A stretch of DNA of 64,000 nucleotides from Smallanthus sonchifolius. Lineage: Eukaryota; Streptophyta; Magnoliopsida; Asterales; Asteraceae. The stretch lies in NCBI GenBank assembly GCA_023525975.1, contig CM042034.1, forward strand, positions 20,007,501 through 20,071,500, written 5' to 3'. The first letter of the stretch is position 1. Each line of letters begins with the position of its first letter. Position numbers and translations under genes: made by a program. The notes beneath the pieces were generated by a model. That model was given only the letters and a program-made list of their open reading frames with translations. It ran no database searches and was not told where the DNA came from. Positions 36,882 through 48,614 of this stretch are shown piece by piece.

Positions 36882-38433
36882 TGTTGATTGATCCATCCGG
36901 GTTTCTTTTGATCTTAAACACCCACTTGAGTCCAATTGGTTTGACTCCATTGGGTGGTTCTACCAAAGACCATGTCTTGTTCTTCTCGATTGAATCAAGT
37001 TCATCTTTCATATCCTTCTCCCAATTTTTATCTCCTTTAGCTTGAGAAAAATTGTATGGCTCATCATCTGTGAGTAAAATGAGTTCTTCAGTTACAATAC
37101 TTGAACTCATTACATAATCATTGAACTTGACTGGGGTGACCGGCGTTCTTGTAGATCTTCTTGGAAACACACTTTCTTCGGTAGGTGCTTCTGTCGAGGC
37201 ACTGCTGGTCTGTGGGCTGCTGTTTGCAGCTGACTCAGCGCTGTTTGCAGCTGACTCAGCATTACTGGAGTCACTCGACAGGTCTGCTGAGTCTCCCTCT
37301 AAGCTGCTCGAACTTGCCCTTTTGCTGCTCGATTCTGCCCTGGACTCAGGGCTGCTGTTTTGATGGTTTATGCCATCAGAATTACTCTCTGATGTTGCTG
37401 TTATTACCGGTCCAACACCAGTATCAAAATACCCGGTCCCTTCGACCACAAACATACCAGGTCTAAGCTCGTCTTCTTCGGTTTCAGCACCTTTTAAATA
37501 GTTCCAGCCTTTGTCTTCACAAAATATAATATCCCGGCTGACAATGATCCTTCGGGTCTTTGGATCAAAGCATCGATACGCCTTGGAACCAGATTCAGTT
37601 CCGAGGTGGATTACGGGTTTTGAACGGTCATCAAGCTTCTTAAGGTTAACCGGGTCATGTTTCACATGAGCAACACACCCAAAAACTTTAATGTGTTGAA
37701 GGTTCGGTTTCCTTCCTTTTAGCTTCTCATATGGGGTTTGGTCCTTTAAAGCTCGTGTAGTGACCCGATTCAGGATGTAGGTAGAGTGCCTTATCGCTTC
37801 TCCCCACATACAATTTGGAATACTTCTTGCTTTTAAAATGCTTCGGGTCATCTCCAAGAGGGTTCGATTCCGCCGCTCCACCACACCATTTTGTTGGGGT
37901 GTGTAAGGAGCGGTGAAGTGTCTAACCACCCCACGTTCTTCGCAATATTTTCTGAACTCATGTGAGTTAAACTCTCTTCCCCTATCGGTTCGGAACGTTT
38001 TAATTTCACACCCGGTTTCTTTCTCCACCATAACTTTGAACCTTTTGAAGTTCTCGAATGCTTCCCCTTTTGCCTTTAACAAGTATATCCACATAAAACG
38101 TGAGTAATCATCTATTAACACAAAGATATATTTGTTACCTCCGATTGTTGATGGTGTTATCGGTCCACACAAGTCTCCATGCACGAGCTCGAGTGCTTGA
38201 GTTGCTCTAAACGGTGTTTGGTTTGGGAATGGTAATCTTGATTGCTTCCCAACGAGACACGACTCACATAGTCTGTTTTCATGAGGGATTGATGGCAATC
38301 CAATTACCAGCTTCTTTCTTGCCATTAGCTTCATTGCCTCGAAGTTAACATGGCCAAGTCTTGCGTGCCATACCCAACCATCATCCTTCAACTTACTTTG
38401 AAGACACACCGGTTTCCCAATCTTGAGATTGAT
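36882..38433 (-). pseudogene. Copia-1 integrase and start of RT
   Basis: Begins NLKIGKPVCLQSK beside a nested LTR. It carries the GAG-pre-integrase block (WHARLGHVNF...CESCLVGKQSRLPF, an H-C zinc site). The integrase core follows with its three acidic residues in LVHGDLCG, FRTDRGREFN and PQQNGVVERRNR. A Ser/Glu-rich linker precedes the RT entry (KNKTWSLVEPPNGVKPIGLK and WVFKIKRNPDGSINKY), which ends at the other nested LTR. Apart from the two insertions this frame is open for about 510 codons. Integrase would join the DNA copy to the chromosome. Confidence 0.94.
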
Positions 38434-38595
38434 TGTAATATCCGGTATTTTTCCGACCTATCTCTACCCTAACTCTGGTGCGCGTTTCGAATCCAAATCT
38501 TAAAACGTAATAAAAACACGATTTTTCTTTTCTAAATAATAAATGTTGATTTATTTATTATGTATATATATACACTTAATTATGTGAGACTCGAT

Positions 38596-38638
<43 letters not shown>

Positions 38639-41129
38639 GTATACTTATGTCTTATAATCTTTATGAAACTTATTTGGTTTTATAAAAACCAAAGAATATA
38701 TATATATTTATCTTCATAAAGTCAAGGGACCAAAACTGCCAATATTCGAAACTCCCTTTAAACTATTAAACATAAAATGTTAATCAGTGGAAACCCCAAG
38801 GACCTGTTTTGCCATTTCCCCGAACCTCCAGAACCCAAATCGGTCCCAGGTTCGACTCCCGCTAGCACCCGGTTTTGGATCGATTTACCCTCCATCGCGT
38901 TTTCCGGCCAGGTTCGTTGTATCTCGGGCTCCCATTTGCGCGTGCGATCGTAACCCAAGAATCATCAATGCCCGATTTCAACTACAACCACGCGTGAATT
39001 CAATTTCGAGCCGTTCGAACCTAACCGTGAACTTCCCACCTAATTCGTCATTAATTGATGAAATCAACTATAAAAACCAGTTGTAATCAACCTACGAAAT
39101 CACCCTCAAATGCTCTCAAACCTCAATTCTTCGAACTCGTACCGGCATTTCCAATTTAAGCTCGTGTCGACCGACTTCTAAACTCAAACTGGTTCTCCCT
39201 CATCTCGACACCTTATCAGGTAATTCTTGAGGCCAGACCTTCGTAATTATGCGTAGAACAAAAGCCCTCTGTCGGATTACAACGACAGAGGGATAATCAA
39301 TGCCTATTTGACGGGTTTTTGATCTAGGGTTCATGAGGGAATCGGGTTCGATTTGAGTCTTTGTTTATAAATTTTCTGTTCCGTGTTTTAACTTAACGAA
39401 CCCGTAGTCGGGATGGTAGTGTGTGTGTGTATGTTTTACCCGGTCTGTGACCCGGGTTCGAGCCGGTTTCGTCCCTTTTATTTTTATTTTGCCTTTCCCA
39501 AACAGTTTTAAACTCTGAATTATTTTTATAAAATCTGTTGGATCTTTATAAACTTAGTTGTGAATTTTAATTACATTTTTATATTCTGGAACATTTTTAA
39601 TTAAATAAAACTTAGTTAAACACATAAAAAAAATTAAACCTTTAATTTTGGTTTTAAATTCATAAAAACTATAAAATTGCTTTAAAACTTTTATAAAACT
39701 TATAATTACACAGAAACTATTTATTAAAAACAGTAAACTTAATTTATTATTTATATTCTAAATTGAAAGAATTCTTTTATCCTAATATTTAATTTTATAA
39801 ACTTAAAAAAAAAAACTTATATAATTATTGTAAACTCAGAAAAGTTTATAAAATCTATTTGAAAATCAGGAACTTATAAACTTATACACTTTCTAAAATT
39901 TATATAAACATAAATTTATTTGTTTATATAAAACGAGAGAAATGATTATACTTTATTTACTTCCAAATACTTAGAAAACTTTAAAAATTATCCATTCTTT
40001 GAAATATTATTGTTAAACTTTAAAAATTATTTAGTCTTTCACTTAGCTATTATTACCACACTACTTCCAAATACTTAGAAAACTATTTTGATTATTTATA
40101 CCTAACTTGTGTAATTAATCATTGTAAAACTTTTAAATGATTATTGTAATTCATAATCATTTTATACTATAAACTATTTCAACTTTGATACCCAAGTCTT
40201 GTGTCATTCATTTTCAATTAGAATATGTTTTAAAACTTTATAAACACAAATCTTTCTCGTCTCCCATTTGGAACCCTAGTCAATCTTGAAATCCTAGATC
40301 CTTGTCATAGACTTATAGGATCATACTTTAAACTTTATACTTATATTCTTAGGCTCGTTGTGAGGGTAATCTCCCTCAAAGTCTTGCAACACTTAACCTT
40401 GTTGGATACTCTTTCATCAAATCCAAGTGAGTATACTTAGCCCCTTTTTCATTTACATTCTTTTGGGGTGAAACATGTTCAAAACTTTAAACTTACACAA
40501 TTCTTGTACAACTATGACTAGATGCTTATTCTTATGTTAAACTTGAGACTTGCATGCTTAGATTAAACTTAAAACTAGCATATTCATTAACTTTGATCAA
40601 GCCTATAGTAACAATGATAGATCTATTGTATTTGACCAATCCACCTTGATTGATTGACCCTTCGGGGGGAGCCCTTGGTGATTGTTACTGAACTAAACTT
40701 TTAAACTTGAGACTTATAAGGGTAACCTGCGGGTTATGCCTAAACTTGGTTGGAGGGTTGATATGCACAATGTTTAAGATGCTATGTTCCCATACTTACA
40801 CTATAGAATGCATAAATCATAGTGAATTGTAATACTTTTCAAATACTTGTTAAACTGTGTCAAAACCTTTGTATCTCACCAACTATTTTGTAGTTGACAG
40901 ATTCTTTCACATGTTTCAGGTGCAACAACATGAGACTTGTTTATGATCACATAGGATGCTTTGGACCTAGAATACTTATCAAATAAACGTTGTATTCTTG
41001 TTATATTTCCTTGTATTGAACCTTGAAATTATTTATTAATGAAATATTGAAACTTTAATAGTCAACCTTGTGCTATTGAACAACCGCGTCCGCCCCGACG
41101 TATAATCCGCCATCGGTTGGGGTGTGGCA
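38434..41129 (+). mobile_element. solo LTR, 2.70 kb (family A, plus orientation)
   Basis: Starts TGTAATATCCGGTATTTTTC, ends GGGGTGTGGCA, and is flanked by perfect TTGAT duplications (38429-38433, 41130-41134). It contains no retroelement coding. An (AT)n run sits at about 38600-38628. Its ends match those of the 34208-36876 LTR in the opposite orientation. Short frames at 38758-39086 are not convincing. Confidence 0.87.
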
Positions 41130-41134
41130 TTGAT

Positions 41135-42472
41135 CTTGTAAAGCCGGTTCTTTGTTCTTTCCACTTGCATCAGAAGCCTTTCATTGTGATCATGCATGTT
41201 GAGAAAGTTGCTCTTCATTCGTATATCACAGCCACATTCAGTCAATTGGCCTAGACTAATTATGTTGGTTTTGAGGCTAGGCAGGTAATACACATCAGCT
41301 AGCAACTTCTGCTCAACGGTCTTTCCTTCGAAGAGAATTGAGCCTTTTCCTTGGATATTGATGCATGAGCCATCACCAAACTTTACCTTCCCTGAGATGC
41401 GTTCGTTTAACTCTGAAAAACACGCGTGGTTGCCCGTCATATGGTTGCTAGCCACGTTATCTAGATACCATGTATTTTCTTCGTTTGCATCGGTTTGGAA
41501 CTCTTTTGGTATGACTTTGTTTTCATGCAGGAATACCGTTTCTTATATGCATCTCATCATGAACAATGACGGATCTTTAGCTTCCTTTGCTTCTGTTTTG
41601 TTTGCCTCTTCTGTCTTTTGTATCCGGTCGGGACACAACGAGGCGAAGTGTCCAAACTTGTCACAACGGTAGCATTGGATCTTCGACCGATCCTTTTGTT
41701 TATTGCTGTTTGAACGTTCACGGGTCTGGAGCTGTTGTCCTCGGCCTTGACCCTGACTTTTATCTCGTCCATTGCCTCTTCCCCGTGACCCGTTTCGGCC
41801 TTTAGACTCGTGCCCTTTGTGGTTTGAGGATTCTGCCTTGTGATACATCAGCTTGCTTTGTGTATCAATGGAGGTGTCATCTTCCTTGAGACGTTCTTCG
41901 TAAGCCTTGATACGTCCCACCACATCTTCATACCCGACGGTATTAAGATCCAAAACTTGCTCTAAGGAGGCAACGATTTGGATGTACTTGGTTCTTGGTA
42001 GACTTTTTAGAAACTTCTTTATCAGTTTGGATTCTTCGATAGTAGCCCCTAAAGTAGCGGATTTAGAGGCTAGTGTGGATAGCTTGGAGACGAAGTCATC
42101 TACTGTATCTCCCTCCTTCATCTTCAGGCTATCGAACTCACTTTCCAAGGTCTGGAGTCTTGCTTCCCTTACCCGATCAGCCCCCATGTGTCGGGTTTTT
42201 ATCGCCTCCCAAATTCCCTTTGCTGTATCAATATTGCCCACTTGCATGATAATATTTTCTAGAATGGACTGAAACAATATGGCTGTTGCCAAATCGTTTT
42301 TGTTAGCATCATCCGAACCTGGGTCGATCGCCACCCATACCTTTTGAACTCTTAAGACAACCTTCATTCTCATTGACCACACCATGTAGTTCGTCGAAGA
42401 CAACATTGGGCATTGGACTACCGAGGGTCCAACTTCTTTTGGTTTCAGTGGTGTTGGTGTAGTTTCAGACAT
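41135..42472 (-). pseudogene. Copia-1 gag and protease
   Basis: Starts MSETTPTPLKPKEVGPSVVQ at 42472. The UBN2-type gag is followed by a basic region and one CCHC knuckle (CYRCDKFGHFASLC). TAA at 41543-41545 cuts the frame after SLFMMRCI, where reading resumes as ETVFLHENKVIPKEF. The protease follows, but its active site reads YLDNVASNHM where the family has an invariant Gly for the Val. The fragment runs through FGDGSCINIQGKG and ADVYYLPSLKTNIISLGQLT to NRLYKIN, where the nested LTR starts. Gag would form the particle and the protease would mature it. Confidence 0.93.
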
Positions 42473-42716
42473 ATTGCCCTTCCTTCGTTGGTAGGTGATA
42501 GGTGTTTCTGGATCCAGTCCTTCGGATCATAATCAAACAAGTGAACCTTTACTCGTTCAATCAGTTTGAACTCAGCAGCTCCTTGTTCTTCGGCTTGCAG
42601 ATAGGTTCCTTGTTCGTCACATCAATCACAGTCTCACAGAAGAGAACGGATCTGCAGAATATCTTGAAGATACGTCTTAGCGGCTGAAGCGAGTTCTTCA
42701 ATCCGAGTTCTTGAAT

Positions 42717-42729
42717 GGCTCGGATACCA
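42717..42729 (-). other. Copia-1 primer binding site
   Basis: Minus strand TGGTATCCGAGCC, two nt inside the 5' LTR, one mismatch from the common initiator Met tRNA site. Confidence 0.85.
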
Positions 42730-42731
42730 AA

Positions 42732-43023
42732 TCAAGTCCTCAGAATCGGAATTAAAGAATTAAAACACACAAGATTTAGGAATAACTCTCCTTTATTATA
42801 ACCAGAAAATAGCTCAAAACTAGTTACAATAAACTCTCATACTTGATCATGACTCGATTACAAGTATTTATACTAAGTAACCTAACTTGTTAACAAAGTA
42901 ACACTAATCCAACTATAACTCAAATAGCTAGAATTTAGGAATTAAACCGACTTGTTTTATTCTTTGTTTACCGGCCCAACCCACACCCAACTTGGGTGAG
43001 TCGGTGATTAAACTAGCCCAACA
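42732..43023 (-). mobile_element. Copia-1 5' LTR
   Basis: 292 bp, partner of 29720-30011 with seven differences. It should carry the element's promoter. Confidence 0.95.
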
Positions 43024-44324
43024 TGAAAAACTCATGCACTGTTCATGCAAGAAGGTTGATTAGTTTACCAAGTGTTGCATCATTTGTGTAGGCACCGGTT
43101 CGTTATGTGTATATAGGGTCGATTGTATAAACCAAAAGTGGATAATCAAAGATTCATATTTATGTGTTAATTAATCTTGTTCATATTTAATTGATTTTGC
43201 CCACTTGATTTCCAACATCCAAACATAAAACACAAAAAAGCTATACCATTATTTTACAGAATCTCTCATTCAACTGTAGTTTTCCTTCTGACCCTTTAAT
43301 TTGATCCAGTTATCTGAGAGAGAGATATTAGTTCCATCGCCATCGGATTGTAATTTTGGTTTTCTGCTATTTCCGTGCGGTTGGAATCAATTGACCAATC
43401 TGACTAACGTACACCAGATTGGCAGCGTAAGTTAGCAGCATTCATAAAGTAGTAAGATATTGAAAACGATATTGCCGGAAAATCGGCAGTGAGTTGTCGG
43501 TGATTGGGAAAAGGTGTCAAAAAAACAATCAATTGGAAACATGTTGTTTTAAAATTAAAATTTAAAAATTAAATAAAATAGTGAATTTTAGTGATTTTAA
43601 TTTTTAAATGACTAAACAAATCGAATGTGAGACCATGTAAAATACAAATTATTAGTATTTTAAATGGAGAAAATAATAAGTACAATAAAGGCTGTGATTT
43701 TGGTTTATTGAATGGTGGTAGACTACACTTATTGGTTGTATAATTAAATATTAAAAACTAATAATGATACGTTCTCTTTCAAACTCTTTTAATGAATTTA
43801 TGTCTAGTTCTCTTTTTAATCATTCTTTTTTAAAACTGGATTAAATCGATTGGTTAACTGGCAGTTTTTATGATTCAGATACTTATGAACCGATTGATTT
43901 TATATATATAAGAGAAAACTGGTGAAACGTATGATAAAGCGAGTCAAATCACTAGAAAACCCATCAATATTTTCTCTTTATTTGCTAACACGCCGGTTGA
44001 ACCGATGAACCGTCTAGTTTGTCTTATATTCTTATATACGTCGGTTGAATGGATGAATCGTCTTAGTTCAAAAGTTTGTTTTATATTCTTATATAAGAAA
44101 CACTATGTTAAAACCCATGTATTACATTGATTGAATAAATACAAATTGTTATAAAACATCAGTTTCAATGAAGATTTGTAAATTCTAAAAATGTTATATA
44201 ATTATTTTTTAAAAATGTCTTATAAAAAGAATGAAGAAGTTTTCAAATTAAAAAACTATGTTTATGAAAAACCTATTTAAAAAAAATAAAAAACGTTTTA
44301 CAAAAGTAATTATAGAAAATCATT
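43024..44324. other. intergenic DNA; minisatellite remainder then decayed repeats
   Basis: The first bases continue the minisatellite broken by Copia-1. The rest is AT-rich with CGGTTGAACCGATGAACCG-like text near 43992. No gene is seen. Confidence 0.45.
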
Positions 44325-44486
44325 ATTATTTAATAGGAGAGAGAGATGGGAAACAAAAATTATAAAAAAAAAATTAAAGAAAATTGTACAATTAATAGGA
44401 GAGAGAGATGCGGGAAAAAAATATTGAAGATGAATGTATGAGTTACAAGTGTCATCCTAAAATCTTTATTTATTATATAGGATAGA
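44325..44486 (-). mobile_element. Helitron 5' fragment
   Basis: Minus-strand start TCTATCCTATATAATAAATA, with the GAGAGAGATG and GTGTCAT segments of the 408-bp family. The AATAGGAGAGAGAGATG block occurs twice. The 3' end was not found. Confidence 0.55.
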
Positions 44487-45635
44487 TATAGATTGGTATG
44501 TTAGTTTCATTAGACCAGCCTTGCAAATTGAGTGCATTTTTAAACCGAAATATTGGACCATTCTAGAGTGTAGATGCGCTATGGCCTTCAAAGTGGTGAC
44601 AAATTATTGAATGTACTCTGGTCTGTTTGACAAGAATTTAATTGTTTCAATAAATATTACTAATCTGGTCCACTTTATATATTGCTGTTTTGAAAATATG
44701 CTTACAAACACACACATATATGTGTGTATGTATATATAAATGCTTGATAAACTTTAAAGTCGTTTAAGAAAACTAATTACAATATTAAAGAGAGTATATG
44801 TATTTATTTAAAATATTACTTATTTGGTTAATAAGGTGGGTATGTTGAAGCGAGAGAGATTTTACAATTTTTTTGTTAATAGGGTACGTGGTCATTTTAA
44901 AATAACAGTAAGGCCATCGAGACACTGATGTGGCAAGGAGGGCCGATATGGCAACCTGGAGGCGATGGAAGACAACCTGTGCATGGTTGACGCATCACCA
45001 GGTGAGGAAGACAACAAAGAAGAATGGAGTTGCGAAGGGTGAGAAGCGTTGTCGGACGAGCGGGGTTACGGGAAAACTAACCCCTTATATTAATCATTTT
45101 TAATATTAAATCTGCAATCATAAGTCACGTGGATGACACATGGGTTAACTTTCCGTTAAAAACTAACTGTTGCTAACATCAGGGGCTAAAGACGTAACAT
45201 GTCACAAATGTTTGACTTAAATTTGCAATTTTTAAAACCCAAGGGCTAAACATGTAATTTAATCAAACCACAAGGGCCATTATTCAATTAACTATATTAC
45301 AAATATGTAAAAATTATGATAAAACTTGTTTATCATATAGGATAATACAATTTTATTTACCAGCGAACATACAATCACGTCAATAAGAAAACCAAAAACC
45401 ATATGATATAGTATATATTTTTTACCAGCGAACATACATCCTCCCTACTTTATTTCTAAAATTACCATACATGTATTACGTAAAATTTAAATCCACAATC
45501 ATTTAATTGAAAAATACACCATATACACAAAGTTCTTTATCATTTAATTGGAAAACCACACACAAACACGCACACACGAAAAAAAATCATTGATGAGAAG
45601 TAGAGACTTGCTGAGGGTCAAAACTGTTAGAAATC
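44487..45635. other. intergenic DNA, nothing recognised
   Basis: Contains a locally GC-rich stretch at 44925-45070 with no convincing frame, plus a short duplicated segment (TTTACCAGCGAACATAC at about 45357 and 45420). Confidence 0.4.
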
Positions 45636-45639
45636 AGAG

Positions 45640-45837
45640 GGGGTGTTTGGGATTACTTATTTACTCTACTTATTGACTTATTAACTTATATAAGTTAATA
45701 AGGTGTTTGGGTAAACTACTTATTTACCTTACGTATGGTATTTTCAAGAAGTAAGTGTGATGTAACTTATGACTTATAACTTATAGGTATACGTTATAAG
45801 TCAATAAGTAGTTTTGAAAAGAAATCCCAAACACCCC
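45640..45837. mobile_element. MITE, 198 bp, same terminal type as 28094-28411
   Basis: The termini are GGGGTGTTTGGGATT and AATCCCAAACACCCC, with AGAG on both flanks (45636-45639, 45838-45841). Internally it contains ACTTATTGACTTATTAACTTAT and its complement, so it can fold. It ends 351 bp before the IAA27 start codon. Confidence 0.8.
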
Positions 45838-45841
45838 AGAG

Positions 45842-46188
45842 TCGGTAACGCAACGGAAGACATACACACAAACACCACACATGTATTACTTTATTATATT
45901 AGAGCTTTGTTAAACTAAAAAAAAATACTTTGTTTTTAAAGGGATGTTGGGGGAGAAGAGAAATCGTTAATGGATATTTATGGAGCAACTAAAGATTAAA
46001 AAAGTTTAATCTCTCATCAAACACCTACAAGGCTACAACTACAAACACCATCCTTTTGCTCTCTACCTTTTTACATCTTTATCAAACCTACACTACATTC
46101 TCTATATTCCTTTTTTCTTCTTCTTCTTCTTCAACAGTTTCTGAATTTCATTTATAAAATCTTTCAAGTTTGATTCCAAATTCCACTG
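45842..46188 (+). promoter_or_regulatory. promoter and 5' UTR region of IAA27
   Basis: AT-rich DNA between the MITE and the start codon. It has a CT/CTT microsatellite (TTCTTCTTCTTCTTCTTC, about 46112-46133) typical of plant 5' leaders. I saw no clean TGTCTC auxin response element by eye, and the transcription start is not defined. Confidence 0.5.
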
Positions 46189-48138
46189 ATGTCTGTGCCA
46201 CTTGAACATGATTACATAGGCTTATCAGATGCTTCTTCACTGAAAAGAAGCTCTGAATCCTCAAACATATCATCTGATAATGAGTCCAACAATGTTTTTA
46301 ACCTCAAAGCCACTGAACTCAGTCTTGGGTTGCCTGGTTTTTCCAAAGATTCTGCACAAAATGCTACCAAATTTGGGCCTGTCATCAAGAACTTCATGTT
46401 GGGAGCTAAAAGAGGGTTTTCTGATGTTAATCTTGAGGGTTCTGGCAAATGGGTTTTGAAGGGTGGATCTGAATCTGATTTGGGTAAGGCTAAAAATGGT
46501 GTTTTTGAGAAAAATCAAATTTTGTCTCATGATGTTAAGCCTGTTGAGGACAAAAAGAAAGGCCCTGTTAATGAAAATGGCAGTGCTCCACCTTCTGCAA
46601 AGTAAGTTTTTTAAAACCCTTTTATATCATCTAATTGTATTGTTTATTGAAGTTTAGGGTTTAATTTTTTATTTCCTGTTTATGTGAATGTTTTCTTGTT
46701 TCTTGAAAGTGAAATATGCTTAAAGCCCTAATATTGAGCTGATTTGTATCTAATTATTTTTTTCTTTGTATTTTAAATGCATGTTTACTGAATTAGGGGT
46801 TGGTTTTCTGATCATATGCCTGTTCTCTTGTTTCTTGTAAATTATTTATGCTTAAAACCCTAATCTTGGACAGCTTTAGCTAAAAAGTTATAATCTTGAG
46901 TTGTCCTTTTACTATTATTATCTTTTTAAGAAATCAAGATTTTAGCTTTTTTGTGTGGAATTTGTCTTGTGTTTTGACCTTGTATTTCTCTAATGTTTGT
47001 TCAAGATTGATTGAATTGCATTCAAGAATAGTTCTTTTGGGTTATGCAGGGCACAGGTGGTAGGATGGCCACCAATTAGATCTTTCCGCAAGAACACCAT
47101 GGCCGCCAACTCGTCGAAGAACGGTGAAGTGGCAGAAGGTAATTTGGGATCTGGAGGGTGTCTTTATGTGAAGGTGAGCATGGATGGTGCTCCATATTTA
47201 AGGAAGATTGATCTCAAGATTTACCATAACTATGCAGAACTTTCAAAGGCTCTTGAGAAAATGTTCAGTTGCTTTACACTTGGTATGTTTGCCTTAATAA
47301 ATTTATTTAAGTTGAGATTGAAATATGTTCAGTAATAAGTTATTAATAACCAATTTGAAGTAAATAATTCCAAATTGCGTATCGAAAACAACTTATTTCA
47401 CCCTAAAACAAACATATAAGCTTAAGCACTTTTCTTTATCCAAACACACTAAATGTGCTTATCTACTTAAAAAAAAGCAATAATCAGATAGAGTGTTTGC
47501 ATAAGTATTCCCAAACGCGCCCTTTCTTTATGCGGTTTTGACATTATGATTATGGATGGTTTATGAATTAGGCCAATGCAGTTCTAGTGGAATTAAAGGG
47601 CGAGAAGGGCTTAGTGAAAGTAACTTAAAAGATCTTCATGGCTCTGACTGTGTGCTAACATATGAAGATAAAGATGGTGATTGGATGCTTGTTGGTGATG
47701 TTCCTTGGGAGTGAGTTCTTCAAAATCAAACAAAGGCTCTATTCATTTATGTTCTAATGTGATCATGCTGTCATCAACTAAAATCTAAAACTTATGTTCT
47801 TGTTTCGCAGGATGTTTATAGATTCATGCAAGAGATTAAGGATAACGAAAGGCTCTGAAGCCATCGGACTAGGTACGCAAATTGCTTTAAACTTTCACAC
47901 CAACATCCTCTGTTTTTCAAGATTATCAAAACCGCAGCTCGTGGGGGCTAGAATAGTATAACCGTTCCTACCCCATCTCGCGTATGTTGATAAAATCAAA
48001 AAAGTTTTCGACTTTATGTTTCAAATGTGTTTTTCATGTAGTTTTTGTGAATCTTGGATGTATAACTAGAATGATTGAATTGTGGTTGTTGATTTTACAG
48101 CTCCAAGGTCAATGGAGAAGTGCAAGAACAGAAACTAG
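46189..48138 (+). CDS. IAA27: Aux/IAA auxin co-repressor, IAA27 type, spliced
   Basis: Exons 46189-46601, 47050-47282, 47572-47710, 47811-47872 and 48101-48138 join with GT-AG introns in phase to 294 aa. It starts MSVPLEHDYIGLSD, like IAA27. Domain I is the repressor LSLGL (residues 44-48), which recruits TOPLESS; KRGFSD follows at 74-79. The degron VVGWPPIRSF (141-150) binds auxin with TIR1/AFB and triggers destruction. The PB1 domain (about 175-285) carries CLYVKVSMDGAPYLRK and the acidic face YEDKDGDW (246-253), then VGDVPWEMF, for pairing with ARFs. It ends APRSMEKCKNRN. It acts in the nucleus. Intron 2 holds MITE-like sequence ending TTCCCAAACGCGCCC near 47521. No lesion was found, and all motifs are intact. 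Confidence 0.96.
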
Positions 48139-48614
48139 CACAAGATCCCAATCTAACATTGTAAGAGGCATAAGATGAAAATACAGATAAAGGGTTCATA
48201 TATGTGCTTCAATAATTTTGATTTGTAGTTTTAATTTTGTATTTTCATGAATGTTACTTAATCCAGTTCTTTGGTGAAATCCTGGTGTGAAACACTTGAC
48301 ATGTGTTGATGTAAATAAATGGCTTTGTTCTCCATCATTGATTTTTGAATTTTGTCTTTTCAACTCTATCTCATAATGATAATACAATGGACTGTTGCCC
48401 AAGTTTATCATTTTCAACAGTCACTTTCTGGTTTGGGTTCAATGGATACAACACATTGGCGGGTCTAGTGAAAGTGACCTTCACAACTATTATAAATATA
48501 ATTTTTGTCCTTGTTAATGGGTTGGTTTGGATTATATTTTAGTTTTAGCGAGACGAGTTTGTAAAAGTGGCAACTAAAAACGAAACGGGTTAAATGTATT
48601 GCGTATAGATTATA
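48139..48614 (+). other. 3' UTR and downstream flank of IAA27
   Basis: An AATAAA at 48314-48319 is a plausible polyadenylation signal about 180 nt after the stop. Beyond it lies unrelated AT-rich DNA. Confidence 0.5.

Larger units (their letters stand above)
29720..43023 (-). mobile_element. Ty1/copia retrotransposon with three nested insertions
   Basis: Two 292-bp LTRs (29720-30011 and 42732-43023) differ at seven sites by my alignment. Flanking pentamers CGAAA (29715-29719) and TGAAA (43024-43028) fit a target duplication with one change. The element reads leftward: PBS, gag, protease, integrase, RT, RNase H, polypurine tract. Three later elements split it: 38434-41129 between protease and integrase, 34208-36876 inside RT, and 31119-33933 inside RT. 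Subtracting these and their duplications leaves about 5.1 kb, a normal Copia length. The coding parts also carry stops and frameshifts, so it is inactive. Confidence 0.95.

Noticed and set aside
37121..37466. Plus-strand frames opposite the Copia-1 Ser/Glu-rich linker
   Set aside because: Antisense shadow of the repetitive linker between integrase and RT.
44925..45070. GC-rich island considered as an exon
   Set aside because: No open frame with recognisable content or splice context.
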